Position numbers and translations under genes: made by a program. From an uncultured Acetatifactor sp. (GTDB lineage Bacteria; Bacillota; Clostridia; Lachnospirales; Lachnospiraceae), in contig CAJUFO010000064.1 in the NCBI GenBank assembly GCA_910585615.1, positions 1-24,947 on the forward strand: DNA of 24,947 nucleotides. Reading direction: 5' to 3'. A model generated the notes under the pieces. That model saw only the letters and a list, made by a program, of their open reading frames with translations. It searched no databases and was not told where the DNA came from. This document shows, one piece after another, positions 1-7,080 of this stretch; the stretch's first letter is position 1, and each line of letters opens with the position of its first letter.

Positions 1-90
1 AAGTAACTTCCACAGTATCTGTATTGAGGGGTGGATTTTATTTTGGCAAATAAGACGTGCATGAAAAAAATCAGATATGAAAAAATTTTT

Positions 91-119
91 GTTGCATTTT
101 CTGCATTTTGTGCTATACT
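91..119 (+). promoter_or_regulatory. Sigma-A-type promoter of the tRNA gene
   Basis: An extended -10 element (TGCTATACT, hexamer at 114-119) lies 16 nt after a -35-like TTGCAT at 92-97. Transcription would start near 126, a few bases before the mature tRNA 5' end at 129. The -35 is imperfect, but the TG extension compensates. Confidence 0.7.
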
Positions 120-128
120 TAAATGCAT

Positions 129-201
129 GGGGCATTAGCGCAGTTGGGAGCGCGCAACATTCGCATTGTTGAGGCCGTGGGTTCGAATCCCATATGCTCC
201 A
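129..201 (+). tRNA. tRNA-Ala (anticodon CGC)
   Basis: The sequence folds as a full cloverleaf: a 7-bp acceptor stem (GGGGCAT with ATGCTCC), a 4-bp D stem (GCGC/GCGC), a 5-bp anticodon stem (CAACA/TGTTG) around loop TTCGCAT, and a 5-bp T stem around TTCGAAT. The anticodon is CGC and reads GCG. The acceptor stem has the G3:U70 wobble that is the alanine identity element, and the discriminator base is A. CCA is not encoded; ATT follows. The gene has its own promoter and terminator and is not part of a tRNA cluster here. Confidence 0.95.
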
Positions 202-215
202 TTAAAATACGGAGT

Positions 216-264
216 TCCGAACTCAGTGAGATTTCATCTGAAGAGTTCGGAGGCTTCGTTTTTT
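216..264 (+). terminator. Intrinsic terminator of tRNA-Ala
   Basis: A 9-bp perfect stem (TCCGAACTC at 216-224 with GAGTTCGGA at 243-251) is followed by TTCG and a run of six T at 259-264. It lies 15 nt after the tRNA. Confidence 0.75.
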
Positions 265-386
265 ATTGCTCTCTTTTGCACAGCTCCGCACCAATGTATA
301 AAAATCCGTTCTAAGACGGGCGGCCTGCCGCATAGAATGATTTGGAATCCGCCTGTGCAGGCTTGCTATTGGAAGGACGTGGAGAT

Positions 387-2264
387 TTGAATCAGAAACT
401 GGAGGAGCTGCTGCAGCTGGCTCTGCAGACACCGGAGGAGACCAGGGCTCGGACGGAGGAGCTGAACGTGGGCTTCAACACCGACGCCCGTACATGGGAG
501 CTAATCGTGAAGTACCATGGCAGCCTGGATGTCCTGAAAACCCTGGGCATAGAGGTGGAATACTTGATTGCCGGCTATGCGGTGCTGACGGTTCCAGAAC
601 AGCTGGTGGACAGCGTCGTGGAGCTGGAACAGATAGAATATGTGGAAAAGCCCAAACGGTATTTCTACGATATAGAGATGCCGACGGATAATTCCTGCAT
701 CGCTCAGGTTACCCTTCGCTCCCCCAACCTCTCCGGATCCGGTGTGCTGGTGGCAATCCTGGACAGTGGAATCGATTACCGATTGCCGGAATTCCGTAAG
801 GCAGACGGCAGCACAAGGCTTCGCTACCTCTGGGATCAGACGCTGCTGCCCATGGAATCCGTTGAAGGAGATGCCGCCAGCCTGCCGCGCCGCCCTCCGA
901 TGGGTTACCGTCTGGGCGTAGAGTTCGATTCCGGGCAGATTGACCGGGCCCTGGCGGCCCCTACCACACAGCAGCAGTTTGAGCTGCTGCCCAGCGTGGA
1001 TGCCAGCGGCCACGGGACGGCCGTAGCGGGAATCGCCGTCGGCGACAGCGAGGCATATCAGGGCGTAGCGCCGGAGGCCGATATTCTGGTAGTCAAGCTG
1101 GGAACGCCGGATGCAAACTCTTTTCCCAGAACCACAGAAATCATGCGTGCGGTGACTTATTCCATCCATAAGGCCCAGGAGCTTCAGATGCCCTTGGTCA
1201 TCAATCTGAGCTTCGGCAACACTTATGGGGCACATGACGGCAGCTCCCTGATAGAGCGGTTCCTGGACAATGCGGCGGAAATCGGGCGCACTGTCATCTG
1301 CGTGGGAAGCGGCAACGAAGGGAACAGCGGAGGGCATCTGGCTGGGAGCCTTTTACAGGAAAACAACGTCGCCAGTGTCGGCGGCAGGCCGGGGCCAGGA
1401 ACTGCGGCCCCTAGCGGGGACGGCGTTCCCAGCCGCATCGGCCCCATCGCCAGGCCCGTGTCCGTGGAGCTGGCGGTGGCGGACTATGAGCGCACCCTGA
1501 ATGTACAGCTCTGGAAAAATTACTGCGACACCTACCGCATCTTCCTGCGCTCTCCGGGAGGCCAGGAGACACAGCTGCCCCGCATGGTCAACGGCGGAAA
1601 GTACACGCTGCGCCTGGAGCAGACGGAAATCATGATCTATTTTGGGGAGCCCGCCCCTTACGCTGTGGCGGAGGAGATTTATTTCGAGATGCTGCCCTTA
1701 GGACAGAACTATATCAACAGCGGCGTATGGACGATTCGCCTGGAGCCTCTGCAGGTAGTGACTGGGCGGTACTATTTCTATCTGCCCTCCGCCGCAGTGC
1801 GGGCGGCGGGTACCGGCTTCTACCATTCCACGCCGGAGGTGACCCTGACCATCCCCTCCACTGCGGCCAAGGTAATCTCCGTGGGCGCCTATGACAGCAC
1901 CTACGAAGCCTACGCGGACTTCTCGGGGCGGGGCTACGCGGATGCCAACCGGACAATCGGAGTGGTGGCCGCGGGGCTGGCCAAGCCGGACCTGGCAGCG
2001 CCGGGGGTAGGCATCCTCGCCCCGGACATCTACGGGGGCCATACGCCCATGACAGGCACATCCTTTGCCACGCCCATCGTATCCGGAAGCTGCGCGCTGC
2101 TGATGGAATGGGGTATCGTGCGGGGAAACGACGTGTTCCTCTATGGGGAAAAGGTAAAGGCCTATCTGCGTGCCGGGGCCAGAGCGCTCCGCGGGGAGAA
2201 CGAATATCCCAACAGCAGGGTGGGCTGGGGAGGCCTCTGCGTCAGCTCCAGCCTGCCGGATTGA
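387..2264 (+). CDS. Subtilisin-like serine protease, S8 family (Csp-like)
   Basis: This is a 625-residue secreted-type or spore-type subtilase. The triad is intact: Asp126 in AILDSGID, His209 in SGHGTAVAG and Ser559 in GTSFATP, with the oxyanion Asn in GSGNEGN. A long insertion separates His from Ser, as in the clostridial Csp germination proteases, which cut pro-SleC during spore germination. No classical signal peptide is seen; the first 85 residues look like a short prodomain. I chose a TTG start at 387 because AAGGA lies 9 nt upstream and family members begin with a similar NxKLEELL segment. An open frame from TTG 342 lacks a ribosome-binding site. The gene is convergent with spoVAC. A Csp-like germination role is inferred from the family and the sporulation neighbours; a housekeeping subtilase cannot be excluded. 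Confidence 0.85.
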   Translation: MNQKLEELLQLALQTPEETRARTEELNVGFNTDARTWELIVKYHGSLDVLKTLGIEVEYLIAGYAVLTVPEQLVDSVVELEQIEYVEKPKRYFYDIEMPTDNSCIAQVTLRSPNLSGSGVLVAILDSGIDYRLPEFRKADGSTRLRYLWDQTLLPMESVEGDAASLPRRPPMGYRLGVEFDSGQIDRALAAPTTQQQFELLPSVDASGHGTAVAGIAVGDSEAYQGVAPEADILVVKLGTPDANSFPRTTEIMRAVTYSIHKAQELQMPLVINLSFGNTYGAHDGSSLIERFLDNAAEIGRTVICVGSGNEGNSGGHLAGSLLQENNVASVGGRPGPGTAAPSGDGVPSRIGPIARPVSVELAVADYERTLNVQLWKNYCDTYRIFLRSPGGQETQLPRMVNGGKYTLRLEQTEIMIYFGEPAPYAVAEEIYFEMLPLGQNYINSGVWTIRLEPLQVVTGRYYFYLPSAAVRAAGTGFYHSTPEVTLTIPSTAAKVISVGAYDSTYEAYADFSGRGYADANRTIGVVAAGLAKPDLAAPGVGILAPDIYGGHTPMTGTSFATPIVSGSCALLMEWGIVRGNDVFLYGEKVKAYLRAGARALRGENEYPNSRVGWGGLCVSSSLPD

Positions 2265-2294
2265 AAGGGCAGCCGCACGTCCGTCTGCCCTTTC
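2263..2294. terminator. Hairpin between convergent subtilase and spoVAC
   Basis: A 10-bp perfect inverted repeat (GAAAGGGCAG at 2263-2272, CTGCCCTTTC at 2285-2294) starts inside the subtilase stop codon. There is no T-run on either side, so it is either a weak bidirectional terminator or an mRNA 3'-end stabilising hairpin. Confidence 0.45.
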
Positions 2295-2342
2295 ACATGG
2301 ATAATCTACCGAACTTATGAAAGGCGGCTGTGCCGTGTGCCC

Positions 2343-2822
2343 TCAGACTATCCCCATCATCTTCCCAACCCAGTAAACCGCACCCAGCACCCAGCTGGTA
2401 AAGATCCCGTACAGAATCACCGGCCCTGCGATAGTGAAAATCTTGCACCCAATCCCGAAGACCTGCCCCTCCGCCTTGTACTCAATGGCCGGGGCCGCCA
2501 CGGAATTCGCGAAGCCTGTGATGGGCACCAGGGCCCCGGCGCCGCCCCATTTGGCAATCTTTTGGAATAGCCCAAAGCCTGTCAGGAGCACCGACAAAAG
2601 CACCAGGAGCAGAGAGCACCAGCTCCCCGCCGACTGCTTGTCCAGCCCTAAGTCCTCTGCGTAATTCAGGATAAACTGCCCGATGCAGCAGATGATGCCT
2701 CCCGTGATGAACGCGTGCAGCATCTGCTGCCAGAGGTTGTGGGTAGGCGTCACTGCCTTGACATACTGTTCATATTCTTTCTGCTGTTGTTTCTTTTCAT
2801 TGCCCGTCGCTTTCTCTTCCAT
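2343..2822 (-). CDS. spoVAC: Stage V sporulation protein AC
   Basis: This 159-residue inner-membrane protein belongs to the SpoVAC/SpoVAEB family. SpoVA proteins form the channel that moves dipicolinic acid into the forespore and releases it at germination; SpoVAC has been described as mechanosensitive. The family signature is clear: a charged N-terminus, then a GGIICCIGQ segment, KWGGAGALVPITGFANS, APAIEYKAEGQVFGIGCKIF and a terminal hydrophobic helix. I chose the ATG at 2822 because AGGAGG lies 8 nt upstream. It is the last gene of a spoVAB-spoVAA-spoVAC set, 44 nt after spoVAA. SpoVAD and SpoVAE, which usually follow, are absent; the next gene is convergent. Confidence 0.93.
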   Translation of the reverse strand: MEEKATGNEKKQQQKEYEQYVKAVTPTHNLWQQMLHAFITGGIICCIGQFILNYAEDLGLDKQSAGSWCSLLLVLLSVLLTGFGLFQKIAKWGGAGALVPITGFANSVAAPAIEYKAEGQVFGIGCKIFTIAGPVILYGIFTSWVLGAVYWVGKMMGIV

Positions 2823-2866
2823 GGTCTTCCTCCTCTTACCTCCAGTATGCACAGCCGACGTGAAAT

Positions 2867-3490
2867 CTATTCCACCTCTTTCCCCTCCCGCCCCGCGGTG
2901 GAGATGAGGGCCTTGTCCACATCCTCCTCGTAATTGCGCATGGCCACCTCTATGGGCGTGGGATCCTTGGTGAGCCGCCTGCCGCCCACATGGTTGAAGA
3001 ACAGGATGATTCCCGCCGCAAGGCCCAGGGAGTAGGACACCTCCAGCGTGTTCAGCCCCTGGGGCTCCCTGTCCATCACCATCCGATAGATTTCCGTGAA
3101 CACATCGTTGATGCCCACGTCATTGTGGTACGCCATGATGGTAAAGGCGGTGCCGAAGAAGCTTACCAGGCACACCAGAGCGCATTTCGCCCACTGTTGC
3201 CAGCCCTTGTGCCTGTCCACGTCGACCTGCTCCACCAGCACGTCCGGTTCCCCCACGATCTGCACGCTGATTCCCGGACAGGTCTCCTCCATAAGCTTCA
3301 CCAGATGGAGGGAGCTGATGACGCATCTCCTGGCGTCCCCGCTGCCGAAATGGTGCACCTTCAGCGCTTTCAGCTTGGCGGAGATGACAGAGTCCATACA
3401 GCGAAGCGCGGCCATGTCCGACAAAAAGACATCCTCCGACTGCACCTCCACATTCCTCTCACATTTCAAATATACTGTCGCATTTGCCAT
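2867..3490 (-). CDS. spoVAA: Stage V sporulation protein AA
   Basis: This 207-residue protein resembles Bacillus SpoVAA in order and length: a soluble N-terminal half of about 110 residues ending in a beta-rich IVGEPDVLVEQVDV segment, two membrane helices (about 120-140 and 165-185), and the diagnostic tail FFNHVGGRRLTKDPTPIEVAMRNYEEDVD. SpoVAA sits in the forespore inner membrane with SpoVAB and is needed for dipicolinic acid uptake and germination in Bacillus. The ATG at 3490 has only a weak GAGAG upstream. It lies 58 nt after spoVAB. In Bacillus spoVAA precedes spoVAB; here the order is reversed. Confidence 0.92.
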   Translation of the reverse strand: MANATVYLKCERNVEVQSEDVFLSDMAALRCMDSVISAKLKALKVHHFGSGDARRCVISSLHLVKLMEETCPGISVQIVGEPDVLVEQVDVDRHKGWQQWAKCALVCLVSFFGTAFTIMAYHNDVGINDVFTEIYRMVMDREPQGLNTLEVSYSLGLAAGIILFFNHVGGRRLTKDPTPIEVAMRNYEEDVDKALISTAGREGKEVE

Positions 3491-3548
3491 ATAGCATCTC
3501 TCTTTCTCCGCTTCAGCGACACAGGCAGCAGAAGCGTATTTTTCAGAC

Positions 3549-4028
3549 TTAGACAGTCCGATGTAGCTCTGTCAGAAAGTAGAGCAGCGAGCCGCATATC
3601 TTCCCCGCCGCCATGCTGATGATAGCCAGACCCAGCCCATGCCGGAACGAGATGCGCCGCGTCAGGATAGGGATGCTGTCCAGCATCTCCGCGATGGCCA
3701 GCGCCAGGCACCCCACGAACATCCCCGCAAACAGGCCGAACACCGCCTGGAACGCGGTTCCCGCCCCGTCCAGCAAGTTGACATACTGGGGACATCGCTG
3801 CTGCCACCAGGCATGGAACCGGCAATACCTGGAAAAGACGCTGAGCACGCAGCCCGTCAGCGTACCGAATATCACCATCTCCTCATATATGGTCACATAC
3901 TCCGCCGTATGGGTCTTCCCCGCGAACCTCGGCACCAGCCCCACCGCCGCCAGCACCGTGAACACCCCTGCCGCCGCCAGCAGCCCATAACTTCCCCCGA
4001 TTAAAATCAGAAAAAAATTCCGCATCAT
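3549..4028 (-). CDS. spoVAB: Stage V sporulation protein AB
   Basis: This 159-residue protein has several hydrophobic helices (about 4-28, 50-65, 90-112, 130-152) and matches SpoVAB in its opening helix, the GLVPRF segment, EEMVIFGTLTG, GLFAGMFVGCLALAIAEMLDSIPILTRRI and the C-terminal AAGKICGSLLYFL. It is a forespore inner-membrane component of the SpoVA set. Two ATGs are adjacent (4028 and 4025); AAAGGA is 11 nt before the first. The start codon is the first base triplet of the 3' arm of a 13-bp inverted repeat, and a SigG-type promoter lies just upstream (see separate entries). It is the first gene of the spoVA set. Confidence 0.92.
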   Translation of the reverse strand: MMRNFFLILIGGSYGLLAAAGVFTVLAAVGLVPRFAGKTHTAEYVTIYEEMVIFGTLTGCVLSVFSRYCRFHAWWQQRCPQYVNLLDGAGTAFQAVFGLFAGMFVGCLALAIAEMLDSIPILTRRISFRHGLGLAIISMAAGKICGSLLYFLTELHRTV

Positions 4029-4075
4029 CCAATCAGCTTTCCTTTCAGGTTTCCTGATTATTATGATGCGGAATT
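4011..4075 (-). terminator. Terminator-like hairpin that also covers the spoVAB start codon
   Basis: On the minus strand, a 13-nt arm at 4075-4063 (AATTCCGCATCAT) is perfectly complementary to 4028-4016 (ATGATGCGGAATT), and a T-run of seven (4017-4011) ends the second arm. An inner 6-bp stem (4059-4054 with 4036-4031) stacks inside, leaving the spoVAB AAAGGA (4045-4040) in the terminal loop. It is shaped like an intrinsic terminator for the lysozyme gene, but its 3' arm is the first codons of spoVAB. Confidence 0.7.
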
Positions 4076-4088
4076 GCCAAAATTATTC
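4059..4088 (-). promoter_or_regulatory. Predicted SigG-type promoter of spoVAB-spoVAA-spoVAC
   Basis: The minus strand has GAATA at 4088-4084 and CATAATA at 4065-4059, separated by exactly 18 nt. This fits every position of the Bacillus SigG consensus (G[A/C]AT[A/G], about 18 nt, CAT[A/T]nTA). Start of transcription would fall near 4052, about 24 nt before the spoVAB start codon. The Bacillus spoVA operon is known to be SigG-dependent, which supports the call. Confidence 0.72.
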
Positions 4089-4100
4089 TTTTATCTCAAA

Positions 4101-5273
4101 TCACTCTTCCCAAAACGGCGCAAAGCTGATGTTCAGATCCACCTCCGTCTGGATGCCCTGCACCCTCCCTGACTGGGAATACTGCCATATCTTAAAGTCA
4201 TAGGGATAATAGAAATCCTCCCTGTACGCCGCGAACCATTTGTCATACCCCTCCAGCGCTCCCAGCTCCAGCATCATGATGCCCATCTCCGTATTGTAGT
4301 AGAGCATGGGCCTCTGCCCCGCGCTCTCCACAGTCCGGCAGAACAGCCCGGCCAGCCTGGTCCGCTCCTCTATGGAGATGGCGTTCATCCGGCCCTCGGA
4401 TTCCGTGACCTTTTCCACATCGAACACGATGGGGCATTCCAGGCTGTAGGGAGCGCTTTTCTCCAGCACCAGATTGGCCTCCTCCACCACCTCCTCTTCG
4501 GTGATGGCCTGGCTGTAGATATAGGCTCCCACCTTGATGCCCGCTGCCTGGGCCCCCTGTACATTGGCGTCGAAATTCGCGTCCTCCACCAGCTTCCCGG
4601 TGCCGTACCCTCTGTAGGCCGCCCGGATGAAGGCGAATTCCACCCCGTCCTGGGCCACCAGGTTCCAGTCGATGTCCCCCTGATGCTCCGATACATCGAT
4701 TCCTTTGTGGGAGATGACCTGGCCGTCCTGCAGATACTGATACTCTCCCGTCTCCAGGATATTTAAGCCCGCGTCCTCCCGGCCATGCTGCTTCAGGCTG
4801 TAGTCAATGGGGACCACATGGTACTGTCCGCCGCTGTATACGATCATATCATCCGGATACAGCGGCCGCAGGGCCTCCACCACCGAGTCCCCGTCATTGA
4901 GCCTGGTGCGGATGTCCTCCAGCACTTCCGAGGCCGCCTGCTGCCTTGCGTTGGCCACCTGGACCTCCACCTCCTCCGGAGAAAGCCCCACAGAGCCTGA
5001 CAGCACACCCACCACGTTCCCGTCGGCATCCACCACATTCCCGTCGGCGTCAATGCTGACGTCCAGCACATCTGTGCCGGAAGCGGCCGTGTCCCCCTTC
5101 ACCCGCTCCCTGATCCAGGCATAGATGGAGACCACCGAGAACATCACCGCCACCATCACCACCAGGCACGCCAACATGGCAGTAATCCGGCGGCGCACCC
5201 CCCTTCCCAGGCGTCTCCTCCCTGCCCTGCCTCTGATCATATTCCTATCGTCCATCCTGTCCTTCATGCCCAT
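4101..5273 (-). CDS. Membrane-anchored GH25 lysozyme (N-acetylmuramidase)
   Basis: This is a 390-residue type II membrane protein. An Arg-rich cytoplasmic stretch (residues 1-31) precedes one membrane helix (about 32-54), then a linker with two copies of DADGNVV (around 73-86), a spacer domain, and a glycoside hydrolase family 25 domain from about residue 188 to the end. Catalytic acids are visible: Asp193 in GIDVSEHQG, and Asp285 and Glu287 in FDVEKV. The family hydrolyses the MurNAc-GlcNAc beta-1,4 bond of peptidoglycan. I chose the ATG at 5273, with GGAGG 6 nt upstream; a TTG six codons earlier has no proper site. It lies between sigF and spoVAB on the same strand, so a role in forespore or cortex peptidoglycan is plausible but inferred. 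Confidence 0.9.
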   Translation of the reverse strand: MGMKDRMDDRNMIRGRAGRRRLGRGVRRRITAMLACLVVMVAVMFSVVSIYAWIRERVKGDTAASGTDVLDVSIDADGNVVDADGNVVGVLSGSVGLSPEEVEVQVANARQQAASEVLEDIRTRLNDGDSVVEALRPLYPDDMIVYSGGQYHVVPIDYSLKQHGREDAGLNILETGEYQYLQDGQVISHKGIDVSEHQGDIDWNLVAQDGVEFAFIRAAYRGYGTGKLVEDANFDANVQGAQAAGIKVGAYIYSQAITEEEVVEEANLVLEKSAPYSLECPIVFDVEKVTESEGRMNAISIEERTRLAGLFCRTVESAGQRPMLYYNTEMGIMMLELGALEGYDKWFAAYREDFYYPYDFKIWQYSQSGRVQGIQTEVDLNISFAPFWEE

Positions 5274-5363
5274 CCTTTCCCTCCGCAGCAATCCTTCTAT
5301 ACACTTATAGTAAACGAATTGCCGCCGGATGAAAAGGGCTTTTTTGCGATTTCATAAAATTTA

Positions 5364-5378
5364 CAGTATCTTATACTG
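5364..5378. repeat. Short perfect dyad upstream of the lysozyme gene
   Basis: CAGTAT and ATACTG form 6-bp arms around a 3-nt centre. It lies in the 203-nt gap between sigF and the lysozyme gene and could be an operator. No convincing sigma-A, SigF or SigG promoter pair was found near it. Confidence 0.3.
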
Positions 5379-5411
5379 CTTAACGATTTGACCTGCCGCG
5401 ACAACAGACTA

Positions 5412-5466
5412 CATAACGTTGACTGGTTCAGTCGCATAATTACACTGGGCAGTATTCAGCGTTATG
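5412..5466 (-). other. Compact three-stem structure after sigF
   Basis: A 7-bp outer stem (CATAACG at 5412-5418 with CGTTATG at 5460-5466) encloses two small hairpins: GACTG/CAGTC (5421-5433) and ACTG/CAGT (5444-5453). The structure begins 10 nt after the sigF stop codon. There is no U-run, so it is not a standard terminator. It may stabilise or process the spoIIA mRNA, or be fortuitous. Confidence 0.4.
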
Positions 5467-5476
5467 CAGCATAAGC

Positions 5477-6241
5477 TTAGCGGACCTTCTCCCGCAGCTT
5501 CAATAGGATCCGCTTCTCCATGCGGCTGACCTGCACCTGGCTGACGCCCAGCCTGGCGGCGATTTCCGTCTGGGTCTTGTCCTGGAAATACCTCATGTAG
5601 ATCAGATTCCTGTCCTTTGGCTCCAGGCTGTCCAGGAGCTGCCCCAGCAGCATATGGTTCAGAATCTCCTCCTTCTCCACATCCTCCCCGCTGCAGCCGC
5701 CTGCCACGCTGCTGCCCACGCCGCCATCGCCTCCCCGCACCACCTTGTCCACCAGATAGACCTCGCTGCCATCGTCCTGGTAGACCGCGGCGTAGATGGA
5801 CTCCACCGAGGTGTCGGCTTCCATGGCCAGCACCACATCCTCCACGGACAGTCCCGTCTCCTGCGCGATTTCCCGCACCGTGGGCTCCCTGCTTTCCCTT
5901 CCCTGAAGCTTCTGCCTGGCCAGCCTCACCTTCAGCCCGTTCTCCTTGATGGTCCTGGACACCTTCACCGGCCCGTCGTCCCGCAGGAACCGCTTGATCT
6001 CCCCGGTAATCATGGGCACCGCATAGGTGGAGAATTTCAGCCCCAGCTTCAGGTCGAACTTGTCGATGGCCTTCATGAGTCCTATGGCGCCTACCTGGAA
6101 GAGATCCTCCAAATCATGTCCCCTGCCCGCGAACCGCCTCACGATATGGCGCACCAACCCCAGATTGCTCTCTATCAGTACCTCTCTTGCCTCGTTTTCT
6201 CCCGCCTGTGACCTGGCAATCAGCACTGATGTTCTATCCAT
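5477..6241 (-). CDS. sigF: RNA polymerase sigma-F, forespore-specific
   Basis: This 254-residue sigma-70 family factor directs early forespore transcription. Region 2 spans about residues 20-90 (NLGLVRHIVRRF, DLFQVGAIGLMKAIDKFD, FSTYAVPMITGEIKRFLRDDG), region 3 about 95-150 and region 4 about 190-254 (LEPKDRNLIYMRYFQDKTQTEIA, then the recognition helix GVSQVQVSRMEKRIL). The ATG at 6241 starts 22 nt inside spoIIAB, so the two are probably translationally coupled. Identity as SigF rather than SigG rests on the position directly after spoIIAA and spoIIAB. A Gly-rich linker (residues 169-187) between regions 3 and 4 is longer than I expect for the family. Confidence 0.96.
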   Translation of the reverse strand: MDRTSVLIARSQAGENEAREVLIESNLGLVRHIVRRFAGRGHDLEDLFQVGAIGLMKAIDKFDLKLGLKFSTYAVPMITGEIKRFLRDDGPVKVSRTIKENGLKVRLARQKLQGRESREPTVREIAQETGLSVEDVVLAMEADTSVESIYAAVYQDDGSEVYLVDKVVRGGDGGVGSSVAGGCSGEDVEKEEILNHMLLGQLLDSLEPKDRNLIYMRYFQDKTQTEIAARLGVSQVQVSRMEKRILLKLREKVR

Positions 6242-6726
6242 CCGCCCACTCCTATTTTCTTGATCATGCGGACTTTTGTCCCCTGGCCCGGAGCGCTCTC
6301 CACCTCCAGGTCGTCCATGAAAGCCTCCATGAACGCGAAGCCCATGCCTGAGCGCTCCAGCTCCGGCTTCGTGGTGTACAGGGGCTCCATGGCCTGTTCC
6401 ACGTCCACAATCCCTTTCCCGCTGTCGATGACTTCTATATGTAGGATATTCTTCTCCAGCGCGCAGCACAGCCTTACCTTGCCCGGGTTCGCCTCCTCTC
6501 TCCCCCGGAGCCCGGATTCCTCCTGTCCGCCGGGCCTCCCGTAGCCATGCAGATTCTCGTAGCCGTGTATGATGGAATTGGTCACCGCCTCAGACACGGC
6601 TGTCTTGATATCCGCCATCTCCTCCAGCGTGGGATTCAGATGGGCGATGAAAGCCGCCACCGCCACCCTGGCGAACCCTTCGTTGGCCGATATGGCGTCA
6701 AAGATAATCTCCATTTCATTCCTCAT
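6220..6726 (-). CDS. spoIIAB: Anti-sigma-F factor and serine kinase SpoIIAB
   Basis: This 168-residue GHKL-fold protein binds and holds SigF, and phosphorylates SpoIIAA. The N box is EAVTNSIIHGYE (about 46-57), the G1 box DSGKGI, and the lid and G2 region EPLYTTKPELERSGMGFAFMEAF. Bacillus SpoIIAB is 146 residues. The extra length is a Gly/Glu/Arg-rich insertion (about residues 59-82) between the N box and the next beta strand. It overlaps spoIIAA by 4 nt (ATGA) and sigF by 22 nt, which fits tight stoichiometric control of the operon. Confidence 0.95.
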   Translation of the reverse strand: MRNEMEIIFDAISANEGFARVAVAAFIAHLNPTLEEMADIKTAVSEAVTNSIIHGYENLHGYGRPGGQEESGLRGREEANPGKVRLCCALEKNILHIEVIDSGKGIVDVEQAMEPLYTTKPELERSGMGFAFMEAFMDDLEVESAPGQGTKVRMIKKIGVGGWIEHQC

Positions 6727-7046
6727 GATTCCAGTACCTCCACTATTTTATTCAATCCTGACAGCCTGAAGATCCGCTCTATCTGCCTGTCCAAATGAAT
6801 GGCGTAGACCCGTCCCCCAAAGCAGGATATCTTGCGGTAGCGCCCCATGATGATGCCTATCCCGGAAGAGTCCATGAACTTCGTCCTCCCGAAGTCGAAT
6901 ACCACATCGCGCACCTCCTTCCTGACCAGATACCTGTCCGCGCACTCGCAGATGAATCCCGCACCGTGATGGTCGATCTCCTCCGGCAGCTGAATCAGAA
7001 GGCAGTTGTCGATGACCTGAAAATCCTCTGTAGTGACCTGTCCCAT
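6723..7046 (-). CDS. spoIIAA: Anti-anti-sigma factor SpoIIAA
   Basis: This 107-residue STAS-domain protein, when dephosphorylated, displaces SigF from SpoIIAB. The phosphorylation motif is MDSSGIGIIMGRYR; Ser60/Ser61 correspond to the region of Bacillus Ser58. Length is close to the 117 residues of Bacillus. The start at 7046 has GGAAGGA 8 nt upstream. It is the first gene of spoIIAA-spoIIAB-sigF, preceded by the terminator of the TPR gene, so it must have its own promoter within 7047-7125. No clear SigH or Spo0A site was recognised there. Confidence 0.95.
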   Translation of the reverse strand: MGQVTTEDFQVIDNCLLIQLPEEIDHHGAGFICECADRYLVRKEVRDVVFDFGRTKFMDSSGIGIIMGRYRKISCFGGRVYAIHLDRQIERIFRLSGLNKIVEVLES

Positions 7047-7080
7047 ACCTTACATCCTTCCTTTCCGCATCGTTTTTCCG

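Noticed and set aside
129..201. tRNA 3' end as an integration (att) site
   Set aside because: No second copy of the tRNA 3' end and no integrase occur in the window.
2343..2822. Alternative call of SpoVAEB for the last spoVA gene
   Set aside because: The charged N-terminal extension and the KWGGAGALVPITGFANS to GIGCKIF pattern fit SpoVAC better than the shorter SpoVAEB.
5477..6469. 330-residue version of SigF starting within spoIIAB
   Set aside because: The extra N-terminus is an out-of-frame reading of spoIIAB. The ATG at 6241 gives a normal-length sigma factor.
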